Positions 18,606 to 27,665 are shown, numbered from the stretch's first letter. The stretch: DNA of 61,277 nt from an uncultured Flavobacteriales bacterium (GCA_913058295.1 CAJXRD010000013.1:1-61277), one strand, 5' to 3'. Notes: generated by a model not told the origin, from the letters alone. Program-made: numbers and translations.

Positions 18606-19296
18606 TAAGTTCGGTAAAAAGAGTCTCTAAATTTGAGCCATTTAATGTGTCTTTCATGTTTTTATCATGAACGATCTCTCCTTTATTTATAATGATGACA
18701 CGATCACAAATTGCTTCCACTTCTTGCATAATATGAGTGGAAAGTAAAACTGTTTTGTTTCCCTCTTTAGCTACCGATTTTATTAGCTCTCGAATTTCGA
18801 TTAATTGATTTGGATCTAAACCAGTTGTAGGTTCATCTAATATAAGTATTTCAGGATTGTGAAGTAAGGCACTGGCTAAGCCTACTCGTTGTCTATACCC
18901 TTTAGATAAGGCTTCTATTTTTTTATTCGCTTCAGGGCTAAGTCCTGTTAAATCAATTATTTTTTCAACTTCAGATTTGTCCACATTATAGATTTCGGCA
19001 TTAAATCTTAAATATTCTCTTACATACATATCCAAATACAATGGGTTGTGTTCTGGAAGATAGCCTATGCTTTTTTGAACCTTAATTTGGTCTTCTGTAA
19101 CCGAATAATTATTTACAGCTGCATTGCCTCCAAAAGATTTTATATAGGTAGTGAGAATCTTCATCATCGTAGATTTCCCAGCACCATTCGGCCCTAAAAA
19201 GCCTACGATTTCTCCTTTATTAATGGAAAATGAAATGTTATTTAGCGCCTTTTGATCGCCATATGTTTTTGTGATATTTTCTACCTTTATCGACAT
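18589..19296 (-). CDS. gldA: ABC transporter ATP-binding protein, gliding-type (GldA-like)
   Basis: The 235-aa ATPase has Walker A GPNGAGKS (about 35-42), signature LSKGYRQRVG, Walker B LILDEP, and an H-loop STHIMQEVEAICDR. The N-terminal 210 residues match gliding-motility GldA (for example SIGYLPEHNPLYLDMYVREYL). Known GldA proteins are nearer 300 aa; this one lacks the C-terminal extension and ends LETLFTELT. It may be a short GldA or a related ABC-2 type ATPase. Partner membrane subunits (gldF, gldG) are not in the window. The 3' end overlaps the GIN lipoprotein gene by 17 bp. Confidence 0.82.
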   Translation of the reverse strand: MSIKVENITKTYGDQKALNNISFSINKGEIVGFLGPNGAGKSTMMKILTTYIKSFGGNAAVNNYSVTEDQIKVQKSIGYLPEHNPLYLDMYVREYLRFNAEIYNVDKSEVEKIIDLTGLSPEANKKIEALSKGYRQRVGLASALLHNPEILILDEPTTGLDPNQLIEIRELIKSVAKEGNKTVLLSTHIMQEVEAICDRVIIINKGEIVHDKNMKDTLNGSNLETLFTELTNPQK

Positions 19297-19342
19297 AAAA
19301 TTACTTTAGAACAAAATTACATAATAATAAAGTAAAAAATTG

Positions 19343-19372
19343 TTGCTTGTTTTTAATATTTAATTACTTTAG
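19343..19372 (+). promoter_or_regulatory. Promoter of the pheA attenuator transcript
   Basis: TTG at 19343-19345 and TACTTTAG at 19365-19372 (7/8 match to TAnnTTTG) are 19 bp apart. The leader peptide ATG follows at 19390. Confidence 0.5.
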
Positions 19373-19389
19373 CCCCATCAAAACGAACA

Positions 19390-19461
19390 ATGAACGTATT
19401 TATTACATTTAACAATTATTGGTTTTTCTTTTTTAAAGAAAGAAACGAGATTGTTGTGTAG
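19390..19461 (+). CDS. Phe-rich attenuator leader peptide of pheA
   Basis: A 23-codon ORF starts ATG at 19390 and ends TAG at 19459-19461. It encodes MNVFITFNNYWFFFF and then KERNEIVV. Eight of the first 15 residues are aromatic: six Phe, one Tyr and one Trp, with four consecutive Phe codons. It sits between a promoter and a T-tailed hairpin just before pheA, the classical layout of Phe attenuation. CGAGATT (19446-19452), which overlaps the end of the ORF, can pair with AGTCTCG (19488-19494) to form the antiterminator. Stalling at the Phe run would favour that structure. Confidence 0.88.
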   Translation: MNVFITFNNYWFFFFKERNEIVV

Positions 19462-19484
19462 TTAATTTATTATATTAATTATTT

Positions 19485-19517
19485 AAAAGTCTCGAATTTA
19501 TTCGGGACTTTTTTTTT
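19485..19517 (+). terminator. pheA attenuator terminator
   Basis: AAAAGTCTCGAA (19485-19496) pairs with TTCGGGACTTTT (19501-19512), with one wobble and a 4-nt loop, and runs into a T tract (to 19517). It lies 18 bp before the pheA ATG. Its 5' arm is the same segment that pairs with 19446-19452 in the alternative antiterminator. Confidence 0.9.
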
Positions 19518-19535
19518 ACACTAAATTTAAATATT

Positions 19536-20408
19536 ATGAGTCTAAAAATTGCAATCCAAGGAATAGAAAGTTCTTTTCACGATATGGCTGTGAAAAAATT
19601 ATTTCCAAATAAAGATGTAGCCTTAGTGATGTGTAACTCTTTTGAAAAAGTAACGGAATCTATCAATGATTTTAGTGCAGATTATGGGGTATTGGCTTTA
19701 GAGAACACCACTGTAGGATCTATTTTGCCTAACTATAACTTGATAGACTCTAATGATTTAGAAATTATAGACGAAGTTTTTTTAAATATACAAATGTATA
19801 TTATGGCACTGGATTCTGAAACCATTCATGATATAGGAGAATTGCATTCTCATCCAGTAGCATTATTGCAGTGTAAAAATTACTTAAGAAAATTTCCTCC
19901 TCATGTAAAAATAATAGAAGGGAAAGACACTGCTTCAGAAGCGAAAAGAATTAAAGAAAACAATCTAAGAGGAATTGCTGCAATAGCAGGAAAACAAGTA
20001 GCTGAGAAATATGGATTGAAAATTTTAGAGAGTAGAATTCAGAATAATAAAGAAAATCAAACAAGGTTTGTCTTAATAGGAAAAAAAGTTTCGATACCCT
20101 CTCATCAAGTGGATAAAGCTACCCTTAAATTTAAACTAGACCATAGAGTTGGAAGTTTGTCTAATGTATTGCAATTGTTTAGTACATTTGACATTAGTTT
20201 AACCAAAATACAGTCGTTACCAATTATAGGTGAACCATGGCAATATTCCTTTTTTGTGGATGTGGTTTTTAAAGATTACGCTCTATTTCAAGAAGTGACT
20301 AAAGTGCTTAAAAAAGCAGTATTAGAACTTAAAGTAATTGGAGTTTACAAACAAAATATGGAAAATACACCTAGTCAAATTATTAACAACTTAGTAAATG
20401 AAAAATAA
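19536..20408 (+). CDS. pheA: Prephenate dehydratase
   Basis: PheA converts prephenate to phenylpyruvate in Phe synthesis. The 290-aa stand-alone enzyme has the dehydratase domain (about 1-180) with ALENTTVGSI, HSHPVALLQC and the TRFVLIG signature. A C-terminal ACT regulatory domain (about 195-275; DHRVGSLSNVLQLFSTFDISLTKIQSLP) follows for Phe feedback. It has no fused chorismate mutase; that activity is provided by the next gene, whose ATG lies 11 bases inside pheA. Expression is predicted to be under Phe attenuation by the leader at 19390. Confidence 0.96.
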   Translation: MSLKIAIQGIESSFHDMAVKKLFPNKDVALVMCNSFEKVTESINDFSADYGVLALENTTVGSILPNYNLIDSNDLEIIDEVFLNIQMYIMALDSETIHDIGELHSHPVALLQCKNYLRKFPPHVKIIEGKDTASEAKRIKENNLRGIAAIAGKQVAEKYGLKILESRIQNNKENQTRFVLIGKKVSIPSHQVDKATLKFKLDHRVGSLSNVLQLFSTFDISLTKIQSLPIIGEPWQYSFFVDVVFKDYALFQEVTKVLKKAVLELKVIGVYKQNMENTPSQIINNLVNEK

Positions 20409-21477
20409 CAAAAACTTAAAAACTTGGTTAGACCAAATGGAATTAAACCACCCTTTGGTAATTGCTGGACCTTGCAGTGCAGAATCTCAAGATCAGGTGT
20501 TAAATATAGCAAATCAATTAAAAAATACAGATGCTACTATATTAAGAGCAGGTATTTGGAAACCTAGAACTCGACCAGGAAATTTTGAAGGAGTTGGTGA
20601 AATAGGTTTAAAATGGTTAAAAAGAGCAAAGGATGAAACGGGTATGCAGACAGCTACAGAAGTTGCTAATCCTGCTCATGTAGAATTAGCTTTAAAAAAT
20701 GATGTGGATTTATTGTGGATAGGTGCCCGAACAACTGTGTCGCCATTTATTGTTCAAGAAATAGCTGAAGCATTAAAAGGAACCGATAAAATTGTGTTGG
20801 TTAAAAACCCAGTAAATCCAGATTTAGCTTTATGGTTAGGAGCTGTAGAACGATTACATACTTCGAATATTGAAAAATTAGGAGTTATTCATCGTGGTTT
20901 TTCAACGTATGAAAAGACGAAATATCGAAATAATCCAGAATGGCAAATCCCTATAGATTTACAAAATCAATTTCCAGATTTACCACTTATTTTGGATCCT
21001 TCTCATATTGCTGGACGAAGAGATATTATTTTTGATTTATGCCAAACTGCTTTAGATTTAAATTATAACGGATTAATGATCGAAACACATCACGATCCAG
21101 ATAAAGCGTGGAGTGATGCAAAGCAACAAATTACCCCTAAGGCATTAGAGCAAATGACCATAGATTTAAAGATTAGAAAACAAGAAGGGGAGGCAATAGA
21201 ATTTAAAAATAAAATTGCCAATCTTAGAACAAAAATTGATGTAATTGATCATAAACTAACCGAAATACTAGGAAAAAGAATGGTCATTGCAGACGATATT
21301 GGAAAGCTTAAAAAGAAGAGCAATGTGGCTATCCTTCAAAATAAAAGATGGAATGAGATTTTAGGTAAAATGATTCTTGAGGGGGAAGACAATAATTTAA
21401 GTGAAGAGTTTATTTTAAAAATTTATAAAGCAATTCACCAAGAATCTATAAATCATCAAAAAAGAATGAATAAATGA
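20398..21477 (+). CDS. Bifunctional DAHP synthase / chorismate mutase (type II)
   Basis: The 359-aa protein fuses a DAHP synthase of the KdsA-like (I-beta) class (about 1-255) to an AroQ-type chorismate mutase (about 265-359). Visible synthase motifs are GPCSAES, KPRTRPGNFEG, DPSHIAGRRD and ETHHDPDKAWSDAKQQ. The mutase part begins LRTKIDVIDHKLTEILGKRM. It provides the first shikimate step and the branch-point step to prephenate. It overlaps pheA by 11 bp. In many Bacteroidota an aminotransferase and tyrA lie between these two genes; here they are absent. Confidence 0.94.
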   Translation: MKNNKNLKTWLDQMELNHPLVIAGPCSAESQDQVLNIANQLKNTDATILRAGIWKPRTRPGNFEGVGEIGLKWLKRAKDETGMQTATEVANPAHVELALKNDVDLLWIGARTTVSPFIVQEIAEALKGTDKIVLVKNPVNPDLALWLGAVERLHTSNIEKLGVIHRGFSTYEKTKYRNNPEWQIPIDLQNQFPDLPLILDPSHIAGRRDIIFDLCQTALDLNYNGLMIETHHDPDKAWSDAKQQITPKALEQMTIDLKIRKQEGEAIEFKNKIANLRTKIDVIDHKLTEILGKRMVIADDIGKLKKKSNVAILQNKRWNEILGKMILEGEDNNLSEEFILKIYKAIHQESINHQKRMNK

Positions 21478-21495
21478 TTAAACTAAGTTTGTAAT

Positions 21496-22446
21496 ATGAA
21501 TGGCATTGTCTATAAATCAACTGGTAGTTGGTATACTATAAAGACGGAACAGGGAACTTTTTATGAATGTCGCCTAAAAGGTAAATTTAGAATTAAGGGC
21601 ATAAAAAGCACAAACCCTGTTGCAGTTGGAGATCATGTTGTTTTTGAATTGGATTTAAAAGGAGAGGATGGTATTGGTGTAATTTCAAGAATTGAAGAAC
21701 GTAGAAATTACATTATTCGCAAATCGGTAAATCTATCCAAGCAAACTCAAATTATCGCTGCCAATATTGATATTGCTTTTTTATTAGTGACACTTAATAA
21801 CCCACCTACATTCACCACTTTTATAGATCGCTTTTTAGTTACTGCAGAAGCCTATGGTATTAAAGCAGTATTGCTGTTTAATAAGATAGATACTTATTCA
21901 CCAGAGGAACTTGGGGAAATTAAATTTTTAGCAAATTTATACCGATCTATTGGCTATGAATGTGTTGGTATTTCAGCAAAAAATGGAAAAAATATCGATA
22001 CTGTAAAAGTCATGATGAAGGATAAGGTGTCTGTGTTTTCGGGCCATAGTGGAGTTGGTAAATCTACTTTGGTCAATAGCATAGAACCTTCTTTAAATTT
22101 GAAAACTAAGGAGATATCCGATCAACATTTACAAGGACAACATACCACTACTTTTGCAGAGATGTACGATCTTTCTTTTAATGCGAAAATAATAGATACT
22201 CCAGGTATTAAAGGCTTTGGTATGGTGGAGATGGACAAAGAAGAATTAGGGGATTATTATCCAGAATTCTTCAAATTAAAAAAACATTGTAAGTTTAATA
22301 ATTGTATGCATATCGAAGAACCTAAATGTGCTGTAAAAGATGCTTTAGAAAATGAAGAAGTAGCTTGGTCTCGCTATAAAAGTTACCTTCAAATATTAGA
22401 AGGGGAAGATGAGCACTATAGGAAAGATGTTTATACCAAAGAATAA
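21496..22446 (+). CDS. rsgA: Ribosome small subunit-dependent GTPase A
   Basis: RsgA assists late 30S maturation. The 316-aa protein has an N-terminal OB fold (about 1-70), a circularly permuted GTPase (NKID about residue 130 before G1 GHSGVGKS at 183-190, then DTPGIKGFG), and a C-terminal zinc-binding segment HCKFNNCMHIEEPKC. The order G4-G1-G3 is diagnostic of the permuted family. It begins 18 bp after the DAHP synthase gene and appears to belong to the same transcript. Confidence 0.96.
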   Translation: MNGIVYKSTGSWYTIKTEQGTFYECRLKGKFRIKGIKSTNPVAVGDHVVFELDLKGEDGIGVISRIEERRNYIIRKSVNLSKQTQIIAANIDIAFLLVTLNNPPTFTTFIDRFLVTAEAYGIKAVLLFNKIDTYSPEELGEIKFLANLYRSIGYECVGISAKNGKNIDTVKVMMKDKVSVFSGHSGVGKSTLVNSIEPSLNLKTKEISDQHLQGQHTTTFAEMYDLSFNAKIIDTPGIKGFGMVEMDKEELGDYYPEFFKLKKHCKFNNCMHIEEPKCAVKDALENEEVAWSRYKSYLQILEGEDEHYRKDVYTKE

Positions 22447-22473
22447 ATTGCTAGCTTAATAAGCGTATAGAGT

Positions 22474-22926
22474 ATGAGAGTAGTTTTGCAAAGAGTTAAA
22501 GAGGCATCGGTTACTGTAGGGGATAAAGTGATCTCGAAAATTGGGCATGGTTATTTAATATTATTAGGAATTGAAGCTGAGGATACTCAAGAAGATATAA
22601 ATTGGCTTTCAGGTAAAATATCGAGATTAAGAGTATTTAGTGATGAGAATGATGCTATGAACAATTCTATAGTCGATGTGGATGGAGATATTATTGTAGT
22701 AAGTCAGTTTACCTTGCATGCATCCACCAAAAAGGGAAATAGGCCTTCCTTTATTAAAGCCGCACGTCCAGAGGTTGCCATTCCTTTATATCAATCTTTT
22801 ATACAGCAGTTAGAAAAGAATCTTCAGAAAAAAATACAAACCGGAGAATTTGGTGCAATGATGGATGTATTCTTAATTAATGATGGTCCAGTGACGATAT
22901 TAATGGATTCTAAAAATAAAAACTAA
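22474..22926 (+). CDS. dtd: D-aminoacyl-tRNA deacylase
   Basis: Dtd removes D-amino acids (and Gly from tRNA-Ala) from mischarged tRNAs. The 150-aa protein has the two active-site motifs SQFTLHASTKKGNRPSF (SQxT) and NDGPVTILMDS (GPVT), the latter holding the chirality-checking Gly-Pro. Start at MRVVLQRV is typical. It is 27 bp after rsgA and 20 bp before the MazG-like gene, in a chain of same-strand housekeeping genes. Confidence 0.97.
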   Translation: MRVVLQRVKEASVTVGDKVISKIGHGYLILLGIEAEDTQEDINWLSGKISRLRVFSDENDAMNNSIVDVDGDIIVVSQFTLHASTKKGNRPSFIKAARPEVAIPLYQSFIQQLEKNLQKKIQTGEFGAMMDVFLINDGPVTILMDSKNKN

Positions 22927-22946
22927 GTTTAAATAATTACAATATT

Positions 22947-23273
22947 ATGAATCTTCAAGATGCACAACTAGCAGTAGACAAATGGATAAAAGAACATGGA
23001 GTTCGCTATTTTAATGAGCTAACTAATATGGCTCAGCTAACAGAAGAAGTGGGCGAGGTGGCGCGTATAATCGCTCGTAGATATGGGGAGCAAAGTGAGA
23101 AAGAAAGTGATAAAGATAAAGATCTAGGGGAAGAACTAGCCGATGTGGTTTTTGTAGTTTTGTGTTTGGCAAATCAAACAGGTATTGATCTTCAAAAAGC
23201 ATTTGATGATAAAATGACTTTAAAAACAAAAAGAGATCATGATCGACATCAGAATAATGAAAAACTAAAATAA
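22947..23273 (+). CDS. MazG-family nucleotide pyrophosphohydrolase
   Basis: The 108-aa protein has a single MazG-type all-alpha fold with metal-binding EExxE/ExxD pattern: QLTEEVGEVARIIARRYGEQ and DLGEELADVVFVVLCLANQ. Such small enzymes hydrolyse (d)NTPs to monophosphates, often for pool sanitation. The substrate is not predictable here. It is packed between dtd and the small membrane gene (1 bp gap), so cotranscription is likely. Confidence 0.92.
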   Translation: MNLQDAQLAVDKWIKEHGVRYFNELTNMAQLTEEVGEVARIIARRYGEQSEKESDKDKDLGEELADVVFVVLCLANQTGIDLQKAFDDKMTLKTKRDHDRHQNNEKLK

Positions 23274-23274
23274 T

Positions 23275-23520
23275 ATGTTTCAAAAAATAATTTCTACCCA
23301 AGGGTTTTGGAAATCGGTAATGTCATTAGGAATTGCGTTTTCTTTACTATTTGTAATAATCAAATGGGCAATTGAAGGGTTTGATTCGGCCTATTTTTCA
23401 TCTTTACAGAATCCAGTTTCCTTTGTTTTGGGTTTATTAGTAGGGGGATTTATTTATGGGTTTTTAGTTACTTTCGGGAAATTTAGAGGGAAACTAAAAA
23501 AAGAGGAAGAAAGAAAGTGA
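23275..23520 (+). CDS. Small two-helix membrane protein, conserved type
   Basis: The 81-aa protein has two transmembrane helices (about 12-33 and 46-68) and a very basic C-terminus (GKFRGKLKKEEERK), so both ends are predicted cytoplasmic. No named family is recognised. Its ATG is one base after the MazG-like stop and its own stop overlaps the aroA start (GTGA), which strongly supports it as a real, cotranscribed gene. Confidence 0.8.
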   Translation: MFQKIISTQGFWKSVMSLGIAFSLLFVIIKWAIEGFDSAYFSSLQNPVSFVLGLLVGGFIYGFLVTFGKFRGKLKKEEERK

Positions 23521-24749
23521 AAGCAATATTATCCTATAAAAAGAGTCAGAACAATTCCTTTTTAATTACTATTCCAGGTTCTAAAAGTGAATCGAATAGA
23601 TTATTGATTTTACAGGCTTTGTATAAAAATCTTACTATAAATAATTTATCTACTAGTGATGACACCCAATGTTTAATCCAAGGATTGGAAAGCAATAATG
23701 GAACTGTTGATATTCATCATGCTGGTACCGCCATGCGTTTTTTAACTGCTTATTTTGCTTCTAAGGAAAATACGGATATTACATTAACTGGGAGTAATCG
23801 AATGCAAGAGCGGCCTATAAAAATATTGGTGGATGCTTTAACAAAATTAGGGGCAGATATTAATTATTTAAAAAATGAAGGCTTTCCTCCTTTAAAGGTA
23901 AAAGGAAAGTTATTAGAGAAATCCACCTTAAAAATTAATGCAAATGTGAGTAGTCAATACATCACGGCATTAATGCTTATAGCACCTTCTTTAAAAAACG
24001 GTTTAAAAATAGAATTAGAAGGAGAGATTACCTCCATCCCTTACATTGAAATGACTCTAGATTTACTTCAGAAAATAGGGGTTACTTGTAGTTTGGATCA
24101 AAATTGTATTACAATCGAAGCGCTTCGCGAAATTAAAGATCTTAGTATTGATGTAGAATCAGATTGGAGTTCGGCTTCCTATTTTTACAGTATGGTTGCA
24201 CTTTCTGAAAATATGGTTATCACTTTAAAATACTTCCGGAAAAATAGTTTACAAGGAGATTCAGATTTAGCTGAGATATATAAATCACTAGGAGTTTCTA
24301 CCGAATTTAATAGTTCTGAAAACACCATTACCCTTAGAAGAAATGATAAAAAGGTTTCTTCATTTCTTGAACTGAATTTAAACCATACACCAGATATTGC
24401 GCAAACTATTGTGGTAACTTGTTTGGGTTTAGGCATAACTTGTAAATTAACAGGCCTAAAAACATTAAAAATAAAAGAGACCGATAGGCTAGTAGCTTTA
24501 GATGTTGAATTGAGTAAATTAGGTGCAAATTGTAAGATTACAAATGACTCTATCGAGTTGTTGTCTTCTTCAGAAATAAACCCTAATATACTGATAAACA
24601 CTTATCAAGACCATAGAATGGCTATGGCTTTTGCGCCACTTTCTTTAGTTACTGCTATAGAAATAAAGGAACCAAATGTGGTCTCAAAATCCTACCCTAC
24701 CTACTGGGAAGGCCTTCAGAATATAGGAGTTGAGGTGCAAATAAAATAA
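23517..24749 (+). CDS. aroA: 3-phosphoshikimate 1-carboxyvinyltransferase (EPSP synthase)
   Basis: AroA makes EPSP from shikimate 3-phosphate and PEP. The 410-aa protein has the N-terminal PGSKSESNRLLILQAL motif, the HAGTAMRFLTAYFA segment, the domain-two IKETDRLVALDVELSKLG and the late YQDHRMAMAFAPL. The start is GTG, in a GTGA overlap with the upstream gene; no ATG fits. This is the third aromatic-pathway gene in the same run (after pheA and DAHP synthase-mutase), separated by housekeeping genes. Confidence 0.96.
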   Translation: MKAILSYKKSQNNSFLITIPGSKSESNRLLILQALYKNLTINNLSTSDDTQCLIQGLESNNGTVDIHHAGTAMRFLTAYFASKENTDITLTGSNRMQERPIKILVDALTKLGADINYLKNEGFPPLKVKGKLLEKSTLKINANVSSQYITALMLIAPSLKNGLKIELEGEITSIPYIEMTLDLLQKIGVTCSLDQNCITIEALREIKDLSIDVESDWSSASYFYSMVALSENMVITLKYFRKNSLQGDSDLAEIYKSLGVSTEFNSSENTITLRRNDKKVSSFLELNLNHTPDIAQTIVVTCLGLGITCKLTGLKTLKIKETDRLVALDVELSKLGANCKITNDSIELLSSSEINPNILINTYQDHRMAMAFAPLSLVTAIEIKEPNVVSKSYPTYWEGLQNIGVEVQIK

Positions 24750-24764
24750 TAAACCTTTATTTAC

Positions 24765-24796
24765 TTGACAACCCCTATGTTGAGATTGTATATTTG
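24765..24796 (+). promoter_or_regulatory. Promoter of queA
   Basis: TTG (24765-24767, in TTGACA) and TATATTTG (24789-24796) are spaced 21 bp apart and match the Bacteroidota -33/-7 pattern. The queA ATG is 29 bp downstream. Confidence 0.65.
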
Positions 24797-24825
24797 CAGC
24801 TTTTAATTTTAAAACACGATACATT

Positions 24826-25881
24826 ATGGGAATGAAACTCTCTAAATTTAATTTTGATCTTCCAGAGGAACTATTAGCCGAATATCCTGCACCACTTAGG
24901 GATGAATCTCGCTTAATGGTCTTAAATAGAAAAGACCAGACTATTGAGCATAAAATGTTTAAGGACTTGATCAATTATTTTAATGAAGATGATGTTTTGG
25001 TTCTTAATAATACAAAGGTTTTTCCTGCTAGATTATATGGGAATAAAGAAAAAACTGGAGCAAGAATTGAAGTGTTTTTATTAAGAGAATTAAACACAGA
25101 AACTAGACTTTGGGATGTTTTAGTAGATCCAGCAAGAAAAATTAGAATAGGGAATAAGCTTTATTTTGGTGATGATGAGTCTTTAGTAGCTGAAGTAATT
25201 GATAATACTACTTCTCGTGGGAGAACTTTACGTTTTTTATATGATGGTCCTTACGAGGAATTTAGAAAAAAATTAACCGATTTAGGAGAAACGCCACTTC
25301 CAAAGTACATAAAAAGAGAAGTAGAACCAGAAGATAAGGAAAGGTACCAAACCATTTTTGCAAAAAATGAAGGTGCAGTAGCTGCTCCAACTGCTGGATT
25401 ACACTTTTCAAAACATCTATTAAAGAGATTAGAAATTAAAGGAGTAAACTTTGCTGAAGTAACATTACATGTTGGTTTAGGTACTTTTAGTTCTGTTGAA
25501 GTGGAAGATTTATCGAAGCATAAAATGGATTCTGAAGAGATTCATATCAATAAGCTTGCAGAAGATATTATAAACAGAGGTATTACAGAGAAAAGAAGAA
25601 TTTGTGCAGTGGGAACAACTGCAATGAGAGCTCTAGAGAGTTCAGTTTCTTCTAATGGTACTTTAAACGCTTATGATGGTTGGACAAATAAATTTATTTT
25701 TCCTCCATACGATTTTAGTATTGCAAATTGTATGATTACTAATTTTCATACTCCAAAATCTACATTATTAATGATGGCAGGTGCTTTTGCTGGTTATGAT
25801 TTTATTAGAGAAGCATATGATGTTGCGATAAAAGAAAAATATCGTTTTTACACCTATGGTGATGCGATGCTAATTATATAA
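24826..25881 (+). CDS. queA: tRNA preQ1(34) S-adenosylmethionine ribosyltransferase-isomerase
   Basis: QueA transfers and isomerises the ribosyl moiety of SAM onto preQ1 in tRNA, giving epoxyqueuosine. The 351-aa protein shows the family motifs [54 protein letters not shown] and [11 protein letters not shown] second Met (residue 3) could also be the start. It has its own promoter and terminator, so it is probably monocistronic. Confidence 0.97.
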   Translation: MGMKLSKFNFDLPEELLAEYPAPLRDESRLMVLNRKDQTIEHKMFKDLINYFNEDDVLVLNNTKVFPARLYGNKEKTGARIEVFLLRELNTETRLWDVLVDPARKIRIGNKLYFGDDESLVAEVIDNTTSRGRTLRFLYDGPYEEFRKKLTDLGETPLPKYIKREVEPEDKERYQTIFAKNEGAVAAPTAGLHFSKHLLKRLEIKGVNFAEVTLHVGLGTFSSVEVEDLSKHKMDSEEIHINKLAEDIINRGITEKRRICAVGTTAMRALESSVSSNGTLNAYDGWTNKFIFPPYDFSIANCMITNFHTPKSTLLMMAGAFAGYDFIREAYDVAIKEKYRFYTYGDAMLII

Positions 25882-25888
25882 TTATTAT

Positions 25889-25919
25889 AAAAATCCTGAT
25901 TTAAAAATCAGGATTTTTT
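25889..25919 (+). terminator. Terminator after queA
   Basis: AAAAATCCTGATTT (25889-25902) pairs with AAATCAGG and its T run (25905-25919). Confidence 0.9.
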
Positions 25920-26000
25920 ATTTTATAAAGGTTTGATTTTCAAATATCAAATTAATAAAGTACCTTAGTATCCTTGTTTTACTAAAGAACAAGTTGGGGG

Positions 26001-27665
26001 ATGAAAAAACTGATACTTTTATTTTTCTTATTTACTATTATATATACTTCTTATTCTCAAGAGGTAGGTAGTGAAATACCCGTTAGTTGGACAAAAGAAT
26101 TTAAAGAACAAAATAGATCTGAAATTACGCCTATTGTTTTGTCTGAAATAGCTTTAGAAGCTATAATTGCAGAGGATAGTATTAACGATTTAGATAAAAG
26201 CCTCCCTTGGCGATATGGGATTTCTAGACCTATATTATTGGATTTTGAAAATGATGGTGTATGGACAGATTTGCCCAGCGGTGGAAGAATATGGAGAATT
26301 GCTATTCAATCACCAAATGCAATAAATTTAAGCATCAACTTTAATAATTTCAATTTGCCTTCAGGGGCAAGACTTCATTTATATAATGAAGATCATAGCG
26401 ATATTTCTAAAACCTATTCCAATGCCCAAAACAGAGACAACAAATTATTAGGTTCTTGGTATATTACTGGAGATTTAATTTTTGTAGAATATTACGAGCC
26501 ATCAAATAGTTCTGGAACACTGAATTTAGAAATTGGGAGCGTGATACATGGATATAGAATGGGACAGATAAGACAATATGTAAATAGAGGACTAAATGAT
26601 TCTGGTGCTTGTAATTACGATGTGAATTGCTCAATAGGATCCGATTTCGATTCTAAAAAAGATGTTTTAAAAAAGGCGGTTGCACTTCTTAATCTAGGTA
26701 ATGGCTATTTATGTTCTACTACTTTAATTAATACTACATTAAACAATAAAGAGCCCTATTTATTAACCGCAAATCATTGTTTGGAATATAGCGATCCATC
26801 TTTTTGGTCCGTGCGATTCAATTGGATGAGCCCTAGCCCAGTTTGCGCTGAAGAAGAAGAAAGCTTAGATATACAAACTAATTTTACAATTAGTGGTGCA
26901 GAGTTACTTGCAAACAATTCTACTAGTGATTTTGCTTTAGTTCGACTATTTAATGATATTCCTATTTCATGGGATGTATCTTTTGCAGGATGGGATAATA
27001 CAGATAATTTACCAGATTTTGAAGTGGGTATACACCATCCCAACGGAGATATAATGAAGATTTGTAGAGATGATTCAGGAGCAGTAAGAGAAAATGCTAA
27101 CGGAACAGATGTTTGGCTCATCGGAGGTACGTCCGTTGGGACTGGAGATGGATGGGAAGTAGGTACCACTGAAAGTGGTTCCTCTGGATCTCCATTATTT
27201 AATGAAGAGGGTAGAATTATTGGTCAATTATACGCTGGTCAGTCTTCCTGTGATGGAACACAAGATAATAACGATTACGATATTTACGGGAGGTTCGGAG
27301 TTTCTTGGGATTCTGGGAATACCCCACAAACAAGACTAAAGGAATGGTTAGATCCAAATGGTACTGGGCAATCTACAACAGAGACCATTCAAAATGTTTT
27401 AAATACCACAGAGTTTGATGAATTAGGTTCTCTTGATATTTATCCAAACCCTGCAAGTTCAGCCATTTCAGTAATTAATGGTATGTATCCAGGACTTAGC
27501 TATAACTTCTATAATGTACTAGGACAAAACTTATTATCTGGTTCTTTGTCAAATACGATTAACGAGATTAATATTGATAGCTTAGAGGAAGGGATTTACT
27601 TTCTTTACTTAATAGATAAGAATAGTAATGCGGATATTACTAAAAAAATAATTATCGAAAGATAA
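26001..27665 (+). CDS. Secreted trypsin-like serine protease with T9SS sorting domain
   Basis: The 554-aa protein has a signal peptide ending in SYSQ and an N-terminal prodomain-like region (about 20-190). A chymotrypsin-fold protease follows with the triad His259 (TANHC), Asp310 (TSDFALV) and Ser395 (GSSGSP). The arrangement and Cys-rich surroundings resemble lysyl endopeptidase-type secreted proteases; specificity is not proven. The last ~75 residues (LDIYPNPASSAI ... GIYFLYLIDKNSN ... KKIIIER) form a type A sorting domain for type IX secretion, which should be removed at the surface. It stands alone between terminators. Confidence 0.92.
   Translation: MKKLILLFFLFTIIYTSYSQEVGSEIPVSWTKEFKEQNRSEITPIVLSEIALEAIIAEDSINDLDKSLPWRYGISRPILLDFENDGVWTDLPSGGRIWRIAIQSPNAINLSINFNNFNLPSGARLHLYNEDHSDISKTYSNAQNRDNKLLGSWYITGDLIFVEYYEPSNSSGTLNLEIGSVIHGYRMGQIRQYVNRGLNDSGACNYDVNCSIGSDFDSKKDVLKKAVALLNLGNGYLCSTTLINTTLNNKEPYLLTANHCLEYSDPSFWSVRFNWMSPSPVCAEEEESLDIQTNFTISGAELLANNSTSDFALVRLFNDIPISWDVSFAGWDNTDNLPDFEVGIHHPNGDIMKICRDDSGAVRENANGTDVWLIGGTSVGTGDGWEVGTTESGSSGSPLFNEEGRIIGQLYAGQSSCDGTQDNNDYDIYGRFGVSWDSGNTPQTRLKEWLDPNGTGQSTTETIQNVLNTTEFDELGSLDIYPNPASSAISVINGMYPGLSYNFYNVLGQNLLSGSLSNTINEINIDSLEEGIYFLYLIDKNSNADITKKIIIER

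Noticed and set aside
24185-24601. 138-codon minus-strand reading frame inside aroA
   Set aside because: It is entirely antisense to a well-conserved enzyme gene and has no recognisable domain.
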